Source: an uncultured Lysobacteraceae bacterium (lineage in GTDB: Bacteria > Pseudomonadota > Gammaproteobacteria > Xanthomonadales > Xanthomonadaceae). Taken from it: DNA of 64,000 nucleotides. Both the position numbers and the translations under genes were made by a program. The DNA lies in NCBI GenBank assembly GCA_902825775.1, contig CADECF010000012.1, positions 1 to 64,000 of the forward strand. The letters run 5' to 3'. Positions 53,369 to 61,400 of the stretch are shown here, one piece after another (the first letter of the stretch is position 1; every line of letters begins with the position of its first letter). The notes under the pieces were generated by a model that worked only from the letters and a program-made list of their open reading frames with translations, was not told where the DNA came from and searched no databases.

Positions 53369-53826
53369 ACATCAGCAAGAACCGCCTTAAGGAATTCGAC
53401 AAGCCCGACGAGCGCGAATGGCAGGCGCAGGAACAGGCCATGCGCGACGAGCGCCTGGGCATCGCCGCTGCCGGCAACGACGCGCCCGACGCGCACTACC
53501 GGACGATCGCTCGCGCGCTGCGCGAGCCGCCGATGGAGGCATTGCCCGAGGATTTCGCACGGCAGGTCGCGGGCCTGGCCGTGGTGCGCGCACCGCTTTC
53601 GCGAGATGCGACGGGTTTCGAGCGGTTGATGCTGAACCTGCTCGGCGTGGCGCTGGCGATGTCCGGCGTGGTCGCGCTGGCGATGTACGGCAACGAGGCG
53701 ATCGCAGGTGTCGACGAGCGGATCGTGCGCTGGGGACTGCTGCTTGCGGTGTGCGCGGGGCTGTCGTGGTCGGTGGATGTTGCGCGGCGGTTTTTCGGCC
53801 GAGATGGACGGATGCGTCACGCCTGA
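53365..53826 (+). CDS. Probable anti-sigma or sigma-linked membrane protein
   Basis: A 153-aa protein. The N-terminal 80 residues are soluble and acidic (EWQAQEQAMRDERLGIAAAG), followed by two helices: LMLNLLGVALAMSGVVALAMYG and GLLLAVCAGLSWSVDVARRFF. The coupled start after an ECF sigma gene and the cytoplasmic-plus-membrane layout suggest an anti-sigma factor. No zinc HxxxCxxC motif is visible. Confidence 0.7.
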   Translation: MNISKNRLKEFDKPDEREWQAQEQAMRDERLGIAAAGNDAPDAHYRTIARALREPPMEALPEDFARQVAGLAVVRAPLSRDATGFERLMLNLLGVALAMSGVVALAMYGNEAIAGVDERIVRWGLLLAVCAGLSWSVDVARRFFGRDGRMRHA

Positions 53827-53844
53827 GCGTTGTGCTTTGCTTTA

Positions 53845-54008
53845 GCCCTCTCCCGCTTGCGGGAGAGGGTTGGGAGAGGGCGCGCGGGATTTCAGATGGC
53901 GATGCCTGCTCGTTTCAGACGAATCAAGGGCTCGTACATCAGACGCTCGTAGCTATCTGATATGGCGCGCGCCCTCACCCCGGCCCTCTCCCGCAAGCGG
54001 GAGAGGGC
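53845..54008. repeat. Two REP units of the CCCTCTCCCGC family in opposite orientation
   Basis: GCCCTCTCCCGCTTGCGGGA with the GGTTGGGAGAGGGCGCGCG tail at 53845-53883, and GCCCTCTCCCGC/GCGGGAGAGGGC at 53983-54008, with GCGCGCGCCC near 53966 mirroring the tail. About 100 bases lie between the two. The first unit is nearly identical to the one after aceE. Confidence 0.85.
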
Positions 54009-54082
54009 GCAGTAGCAAGCGGAAGAGGGGGTGGATCGCGCGGGCTTGTAGAATCCCCGCATGAAATCCCTGTACCCGCCTC

Positions 54083-55123
54083 ATGCCGACTGAGGCCAAC
54101 GACTCGCCGCTGGAAACACTGCTGCTGCCGTTCGCGAGCGGCGTGCTGGCGTGGCCCGACGATGGTGCATTGTTCCTGCGCGCACGCGACGGCTGGCCGC
54201 TGCATCGCCAGCCGTTGCCGGGCTTGGTCTGCGCGCAGAGCTTCAAGCCCGAGTACGACCGCCTGCAACGTTCCGGCTTGGATACCGAGGATGCGCAGCG
54301 TCTATTCCCGTTGGTGCTGGTGCTTCCTCCCAGGCAACGCGACGAAGCGCGCGCCTTGTTCGCCGAGGCGATCGCGCGGCTGCAGCCCGGCGGGATCGTG
54401 GCGGCGAGCATGGCCAACGACGAAGGCGCGAAATCCGGCGAATCGGATCTGGCGCGCATCGGCGGGCCGTTGCAGACGATCTCGAAGAACAAATGCCGCG
54501 TGTTCTGGACCAGCCCATTGGATGGCGCGGCGGATGCGGCCCTGGCCGTGCAATGGCAGGCGCTCGACGCGCCGCGGCCGATCCTCGACGGACGCGTCGT
54601 CAGCCGCCCCGGCGTATTCGCATGGGATAGGATCGATGCCGCCTCGGCGCTGCTCGCGCGGCATCTGCCCGACGACCTGGCCGGCGCGGGCGCCGATCTC
54701 GGCGCGGGTTACGGCTATCTCGCGATGGAAGTGCTGGCCCGCAACCCGCGCGTGACCGCATTGGATCTGTACGAGGCCGAAGCGCGCGCGCTGGATCTGG
54801 CGCGCATCAATATGCAAAAGACCGCGTCGCAAGCGACGCTCGGCTTCCATTGGCACGACGTCGCCGCCGGCCTGCCGCAACGCTACGACTTCATCGTCAG
54901 CAATCCGCCGTTCCACGCGCAGGGCCGCGCCGAGCGTCCCGACATCGGCCGTCGGTTCATCGCCGCCGCTGCGGATGCGCTCAAACCCGGCGGCCGCCTG
55001 TGGCTGGTCGCCAATCGCCACTTGCCCTACGAATCGGTACTCGATGCCCGTTTCGGCAGCGTGCGCACGGTGGCGCAGCGCGACGGCTTCAAGGCGATCG
55101 AAGCGGTGAAGTCCGGCCGATGA
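54083..55123 (+). CDS. rsmC: 16S rRNA m2G methyltransferase, RsmC-like
   Basis: A 346-aa protein of two methyltransferase-like halves. The N-terminal half lacks the SAM motif; the C-terminal half has DLGAGYGYLAMEVLARNP (SAM loop), VTALDLYEAEARAL and the catalytic FIVSNPPFHAQG, then DALKPGGRLWLVANRHLPYE. This is the RsmC/RlmG layout, which methylates guanine in rRNA. Fourteen bases downstream starts an RsuA-like pseudouridine synthase. Confidence 0.85.
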   Translation: MPTEANDSPLETLLLPFASGVLAWPDDGALFLRARDGWPLHRQPLPGLVCAQSFKPEYDRLQRSGLDTEDAQRLFPLVLVLPPRQRDEARALFAEAIARLQPGGIVAASMANDEGAKSGESDLARIGGPLQTISKNKCRVFWTSPLDGAADAALAVQWQALDAPRPILDGRVVSRPGVFAWDRIDAASALLARHLPDDLAGAGADLGAGYGYLAMEVLARNPRVTALDLYEAEARALDLARINMQKTASQATLGFHWHDVAAGLPQRYDFIVSNPPFHAQGRAERPDIGRRFIAAAADALKPGGRLWLVANRHLPYESVLDARFGSVRTVAQRDGFKAIEAVKSGR

Positions 55124-55136
55124 AACGGATGCGCGC

Positions 55137-55862
55137 ATGAAACTGGTCAAACTGATCGCCAATCTCGGTTACGGCAGCCGCAAGCAAGTCGCGGCCTTGT
55201 TCCGCGAAGGCCGCATCACCGATCCGCGGGGCGAGGTGCTGTACGCCGACGATACGGTCGCGCATGGCGACGTCCGCGTCGACGGCGAACCGCTCGATCC
55301 GCCGCCCGGCCTGGTGCTGATGCTGCACAAACCGGTCGGCTATACCTGCTCCACCAAGGATCGCGGCCGATTGGTCTACGACTTGCTGCCGCCGCGTTTC
55401 GCGGCGCGTTCGCCGCTGTTGTCCACGGTCGGTCGCCTGGATCGCGAGACCAGCGGTTTATTGCTGATGACCGACGACGGCACATTGCTGCACCGTATCG
55501 TCTCTCCCAAATCGCATCTGCCCAAGGTCTATGAGGCTACGCTCGCGTCGGAACTACGCGGCGACGAAGCGGCGCTGTTCGCCAGCGGCACGCTGCTGCT
55601 GGAATCGGAGCAGACGCCGCTGCAGCCCGCGCAAATGCTGGCGCTCGGGCCCAGGCGCGTGCGCCTGGCGCTCACCGAGGGCCGCTATCACCAAGTGCGC
55701 CGCATGTTCGCGGCGGTGGGCAATCACGTCGAGGCGCTGCATCGCGCGGCGGTCGGCGGACTGATGCTGAATGGGCTCGACGAAGGCCGCTGGCGCCCGT
55801 TGGACGCCGAAGACTTGCAGCGTTTATGGCAACCGCACGCGTCGCCGGAGAAGTCGACGTAG
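55137..55862 (+). CDS. rsuA: 16S rRNA pseudouridine synthase, RsuA family
   Basis: A 241-aa enzyme. The N-terminus is an S4 RNA-binding domain (LIANLGYGSRKQVAALFREG). The catalytic block is STVGRLDRETSGLLLMTDDG, with the Asp that attacks the ribose. The end motif VRLALTEGRYHQVRRMFAAV is shared by RsuA/RluB/E/F. Other members of this subfamily are possible. It follows the RsmC-like gene closely, so the two form an rRNA-modification unit. Confidence 0.85.
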   Translation: MKLVKLIANLGYGSRKQVAALFREGRITDPRGEVLYADDTVAHGDVRVDGEPLDPPPGLVLMLHKPVGYTCSTKDRGRLVYDLLPPRFAARSPLLSTVGRLDRETSGLLLMTDDGTLLHRIVSPKSHLPKVYEATLASELRGDEAALFASGTLLLESEQTPLQPAQMLALGPRRVRLALTEGRYHQVRRMFAAVGNHVEALHRAAVGGLMLNGLDEGRWRPLDAEDLQRLWQPHASPEKST

Positions 55863-55992
55863 AATCGCGGCAGCATCATATTGCCGAGACGACGACGCTG
55901 GTCGCGAAAACCCATTCTTCAGAGTCCACGGACGGGTCTCATCCTCATGCAGCTCGCTGCGCCGCCAGGCCGGCGCGGCTCTGCGCGCAAGC

Positions 55993-58335
55993 ATGAACAT
56001 CGTCGCGTACCGCTTCGGCGAATACAGCCTGGATTTGGGCAAGCGCGAATTGATGCGCGGCGGCGATATCGTCGCCTTGCCCGCGCGCGTCTTCGAATGC
56101 CTCACCTGCCTGATCGAACATCGCGACCGCGCCGTGCATCGCGACGAGCTGGTGCGCGCCGTGTTCGGCCGCGCCGATGTGTCCGACGCCCAGCTCGGCC
56201 AGATCGTGCTGCGCGCGCGGCGCACGATCGGCGACGACGGCCACGAACAGCGCTACATACGCACCGTGCCGCGCTACGGTTTTTCGTGGGTGGCGCCGGT
56301 GGTCGTGGATACCGCGCCGGAAAATGCGCCGGAGCAGGAGTACGCGGCAACGCCGATCGCGGCCGTAATTCCGGAACTGCCGGCCACGCAACCCGAAGCC
56401 GCACCGTCCCCGCCGATGCCACCGCCAACCCCCAAGCGCAGGCTGCCGATACTGATCGCCGCGGTGGTAGTGGTCTGCATCGCGCTCGGCATGCTCGCAG
56501 GTGTGCTGATGCGCGGCGCATCGCCGTTGCCGGCGCAGGCCACGATGGCCGAAGACGCGTTCATGGTGCTGCCGATGCAGGTGACCGGTCCCGGCGATAT
56601 CGCCTGGGCGCGGCTGGGCCTGATGGATTTCGTCGCCGACCGCATGCGCCGCGCCGGTATCCGCGTGTTGTCCAGCGAGGCCACGCTCGGCGCGATCGCG
56701 CAGCGCGGTACCGCCGCGCAGCAGGGCCGAGGGCGCGTGAGCGGCCGCGTGGCGCATCGCCAAGGGCAGTGGCAGGTGGATCTGGAAGTCGTCGACCGCA
56801 ATCGCCCGGTGCAGCACGCGCAGGCGCGGCATGCCAGCCTGATCGATGCGGTGCGCCTGGCTACCGATCGTTTGCTGGCGGCGTTCGGGCGCAGCCTGCC
56901 TTACGACAAGAACGACGCGCCGGCGCTGGCCGAGCGTTTGCTGCGAGCGCAGTCGGCGATGCTGGCCAACGAGCTCGATACGGCGCGCCGCATCCTCAAC
57001 GAAGCGCCCGAACTGCAGCGCAATCTTCCGCAATTGCGCTACCGGTTGGGGCAGGTGGATTTCCGCGCCGGCGACTACGCGCGCAGCCTGGCCACGGTCG
57101 ACGACTTGCTGGCGCAGCCGCAGACGGCGCAGGACCCGCTGTTCCATTCGCGCCTGCTCAACGCGCGCGGCGCTTCGCTGGTGCGGATGGGGCGTTTCGC
57201 CGATGCCGAGCGCAGCTTCGACGCGTCGGTGCAGTTGCTGCAGCCCACGCCGTATGCGGCCGAGCTGGGACAGGCATTGACCGGCCGCGCCGTCACTCAT
57301 TCGGCGCAGGGCCGCTTCGATCGTGCTTTGGCCGATCTCGGCCAGGCACGGATCTACCAAGTGCGCGCCGGCGATCTGTTGGCGGTGGCCCGGGTCGACG
57401 CCAATCTGGGCAGCGTGGAAATGGATCGCGGACGTCCCGCCGCGGCTATCGACTATTACCGCGCGGCGGTGCCGGTGTTCGAATCCATGGGCGCCGTCAA
57501 CGAACTGGCCGGCGCGCGCTGGTTGCTCACCAGTGCGCAACTGGGCCTGCTCGAAAACGATGCGGCGCTGGCAGAAAGCGAACGCTTGTACGCCTTGCTC
57601 GGTCGCATCCGCGATCCCGCCGTACGCGCCAGGACGATCCTGGGCCGCGCCGAAGCGCTGATGGCAGTGGGCCGCATCCGCGAAGCGCGCGAATTATTGT
57701 TGCTGCCCGCGGCGGCGGTGCCGATCCTGGCCGAAACCCATCAACGCGAATACCTGATGGCCGATTTGGCGCGGCGCGCCGGCGATGCGCGCTCTGCGGC
57801 GCTGCTGGCCGAACGGGCGCTGCGCGATTGGTCGCCGGAAGAGAGCCCCACGTTGCGCGAATGGACGCAATTGCGCTGGTGGCAGGCGTCGTTGGAGGCC
57901 GACCTGCCGCGCCCGCAGTTCGCGGCGCCGCCTTCGGCCGATTCCTTGCCGGGATTCCTGATCCGCGCGCTGGGACATGCCGCACGCAACGAAACCGCCG
58001 ACGCGCAACGCGAATTCGCGGCCGCACTCGCGCTGGCCGAACGCGGCGGCACGCCCGCCGACATTGCCGAGGCGGTTTCCGCACAAGCCCACTGGCTGCT
58101 GGCGCAGGACCGCTATGAAGAGGCGGGCGCCCTGATCGGCCGGGTGGCGCCATGGGCGACACGCGATTTCGAACTGGCCATGTTGCAAGTGCATCTGTTC
58201 CGCGGCGAGGGCCAGATCGAACCCTGGCGGGCCGCGTTGGCGCAGGCGCGGCGCCTGGCCGGAGAGCGCACGATTCCCGCCGAGCTCACTCTGGAGCCGG
58301 CGCCCAGGGTACGAGTTTCACCTGCAACTAATTGA
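55993..58335 (+). CDS. CadC-like winged-helix regulator with TPR domain
   Basis: A 780-aa protein from ATG 55993; the frame stays open upstream but overlaps the rsuA-like gene. Residues 1-105 form an OmpR-type winged helix (YRFGEYSLDLGKRELMRGG, LVRAVFGRADVSDAQLGQIV, IRTVPRYGFSWVAPV). A Pro-rich linker and one membrane helix (ILIAAVVVVCIALGMLAGVL, about 155-177) follow. The periplasmic part has a domain with MVLPMQVTGPGDIAWARLGL and then about ten TPR-like helix pairs. This is the CadC layout: DNA binding inside, sensing outside. The target may be the adhesin gene 161 bases downstream, but that is inference. Confidence 0.85.
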   Translation: MNIVAYRFGEYSLDLGKRELMRGGDIVALPARVFECLTCLIEHRDRAVHRDELVRAVFGRADVSDAQLGQIVLRARRTIGDDGHEQRYIRTVPRYGFSWVAPVVVDTAPENAPEQEYAATPIAAVIPELPATQPEAAPSPPMPPPTPKRRLPILIAAVVVVCIALGMLAGVLMRGASPLPAQATMAEDAFMVLPMQVTGPGDIAWARLGLMDFVADRMRRAGIRVLSSEATLGAIAQRGTAAQQGRGRVSGRVAHRQGQWQVDLEVVDRNRPVQHAQARHASLIDAVRLATDRLLAAFGRSLPYDKNDAPALAERLLRAQSAMLANELDTARRILNEAPELQRNLPQLRYRLGQVDFRAGDYARSLATVDDLLAQPQTAQDPLFHSRLLNARGASLVRMGRFADAERSFDASVQLLQPTPYAAELGQALTGRAVTHSAQGRFDRALADLGQARIYQVRAGDLLAVARVDANLGSVEMDRGRPAAAIDYYRAAVPVFESMGAVNELAGARWLLTSAQLGLLENDAALAESERLYALLGRIRDPAVRARTILGRAEALMAVGRIREARELLLLPAAAVPILAETHQREYLMADLARRAGDARSAALLAERALRDWSPEESPTLREWTQLRWWQASLEADLPRPQFAAPPSADSLPGFLIRALGHAARNETADAQREFAAALALAERGGTPADIAEAVSAQAHWLLAQDRYEEAGALIGRVAPWATRDFELAMLQVHLFRGEGQIEPWRAALAQARRLAGERTIPAELTLEPAPRVRVSPATN

Positions 58336-58496
58336 AAAATAACAAGAATTAGAGGTGTAGTGAAACAGTAACGCACTGAGAGTGACGGCCAGGAGTGGCC
58401 GTGGAAGGGTCTCGCGTCCTGTCGAAGGTTGGGGTTATGCACCTGCCGACAGTCGCCTGCCATCCCCCGCAATCCACTTCTGGAGATCGATCAGAA

Positions 58497-61400
58497 ATGA
58501 ACCGCACGCCGCTGTACGCCGCGTTGTTGTTGCTGTTGTCCGGTCCCGGCATCGGCCTCGCTCAAACAACCGCCACCTCCTCCCCCAATGAAGCCACATC
58601 GGCGTGTCCGGAGAATTCCGCGGACGCGGCCATCGCCGACAACTGTCTTAATGAAGCGCAAGCCGCCGAAGGCTCGCGTTACGTGCAAGTCGACGGCGCC
58701 GGCGACGGCAGCGACGACGCGGTCGCCAGCGGCGAAAACGCGATCGCCGCCGGCGCGTCCAGCCGCGCCGAAGGTCAGGGCGCAGTGGCGGTGGGCGTGC
58801 AGAGCGCGGCGCTGAGCTACGGCTCGCTCGCGGTCGGTATGAATACGCTGACCGAGGCCGAATACGCCACCGCGATCGGCTACTCGGCCAAAGCCGGCGG
58901 CATGAGCGGCGTGGCCGTCGGCGCCGGTGCCGATGCGGCGGGCTCGTCGTCGGTCGCCATCGGCGGCCAGTACAGCTGGATCGGTGGTTGGAAAAAGACT
59001 CAGGCCGCGGGCGGGCATTCGGTCGCGGTCGGCACCGGTGCGTCGAGCGCCGGCGATTTCTCGACGGCGCTCGGTGCCGATGCGCATGCGTTCGGCAACA
59101 ACAGCACGGCGCTGGGCTCGGGATCCTCGTCCAATGGCGAGAGCAGCATGGCGCTGGGGCTGATCTCGAAAGCCGAAGGCGACGGTTCGATGGCGATCGG
59201 CGTCGCCAGCCGGTCGATGGGTTTGATCAGCATGGCCGTGGGCTCCAATAGTTACGCCGACGGCGAAGGCGGCGCTTCTTTCGGCGCTTACGCCGCGGCC
59301 ACGGAGACCGGCGCCACTTCGATAGGTTCTGGCAGCGAGGCCACCGCGTATTTCGCCACCGCGCTCGGCGGCAACAGCGAGGCCTCGGCCGAACATAGCG
59401 TGGCGATCGGTTCGTATTCGGTCGCCGATCGCGCGCACACGGTTTCGGTCGGCGCTGCCGGCGACGAACGTCAGATCGCGAATGTCGCTGCCGGCAGCGA
59501 GGCCACCGACGCGGTGAATCTGCAACAGTTGCAGGACGCGACCGAAAGCACGCGTTACGTCGCAGCCAGCGGCAGCGCCGACAGCGACAATGCCGCGGCG
59601 GTCGACGGCGATTACGCCACGGCCGTGGGCGAATCCGCGTATGCAGGCGGCCTCGGCGCCAGCGCCTTGGGCAGCGGCGCATTCGCGTTGGGCGCCAATG
59701 CCACCGCGAGCGGCTTCAACAGCGTCGCCTCGGGCGACGACAGCTCGGCGTACGGCGCTTTCAGCGACGCATCCGGCAACAGCAGCGTCGCGGTCGGCGG
59801 CGAACTGCACCACGAATACGTCGATCCGGAAACGCATAAGCCGGTCGTGCTCGAAGGCACCACGGGCGCCAGCGGCGTCGGCGCGAGCGCGTTCGGCGCG
59901 GGCGCGCAGGCTTCGGGCGAGTTGGGTTTGGCGATGGGTGCGGCGTCTTCCGCATCGGGACAGTGGTCGACGGCGGTCGGTTCGCGCGCCAATGCCGAAG
60001 GCGACAGCAGCGTCGCCGTCGGCGAATGGGCGAAAGCGACCGGCGCGCAAAGCACGGCGGTCGGCGGCAGCCGGCCGGCGGGTCCGAATCTGGGCCATGT
60101 GTCGACCACAGCGTCGGCCGAGCGCGCATCCGCCTTCGGCTCATCCGCGCAGGCGACCGGCATCCAATCCACCGCACTGGGCTGGAACGCCTTCGCCACC
60201 GACGTCAGCGCCACTTCCGCCGGCGAAAGCGCGTTCGCGAATTCGAAATGGTCGACCGCGCTCGGCGGCAGTTCGTTCGCCGATGGGCAGGGCGCGACCG
60301 CGATCGGTTTCTACGCCAATGCGCTGGCGGAAAACAGCGTCGCGCTCGGCACAGGCTCAGTAGCGGATCGTGCCGGCACCGTGTCCGTCGGCGCCGGCCC
60401 GAACTGGGACGGCTTCCCGGAAAATCGCCAGATCACGCACGTCGAAGCGGGCACCGAAGCCAACGACGCGGTGAATCTCGCGCAGCTGGAAGAAGCCACC
60501 GACGATGTGAAATACATCGCCGCGAACGGCGATACGGATAACGACCAGGGCGCGACGGCCGAAGGCGATTTCACGACCGCCGTCGGTTCGGCGGCCTCGG
60601 CGCTCGAGTTCGGCGCCACCGCATTCGGCAGCGGCGCGTTCGCGCTGGGCGAATACGCCACCGCAGCCGGTTTCAACAGCGTGGCGTCGGCGAAGTGGGC
60701 TACCGCTTACGGCGTCGGCAGCCTGGCGACCGGGCAAAGCGCCGTCGCGGTCGGCGGGCAGATGGTCGTCATCAACGGTTCGACCTGGGAAGAAGAAATC
60801 TGGTCGACCGAAGCCTCCGGCCAGGAAAGCACCGCGGTCGGCACCGCCGCGCGCGCCACTAGCTACGGCAGCACCGCGATAGGCGTGGTATCCGAAGCCA
60901 GCGGCGAAACGTCGACGGCGATCGGCGCGGCCAGCACGGCGCGCGGCGATTGGAGCGTGGCCGTCGGCGGCGAATCTCGCGCGTACGGTGTATTCAGCAC
61001 GGCACTCGGCAACCAGGCCCAGGCGCGCGGTGATCGCACCATCGCGATGGGCGGTCTCGCAGTTGCGGAAGGTACCGAAAGCCTCGCATACGGCGGACTG
61101 TCGGCCACCGGTGGCGTGCAGAGCGTGGCCTTGGGCTGGAACAGCATCGTCTTCCCCGGCGCCGACGGCAGCATGGCGTTGGGCGCCAACAGCGAAGTCG
61201 CGCCTGGCGTACAAAATTCCGTCGCGCTCGGCAGCTTCTCTTATGCGGATCGTGCGAATGCGGTTTCGGTCGGCACGCCGGCACGCGACCACAACGGCCA
61301 GTTGCCGGTGCCGGTGGAAGCGATCGATCGCCAGATCATCCACGTCGCCGCCGGCACCGAAGCCACCGACGCGGTCAACCTGTCGCAGTTGGAAGAAGCC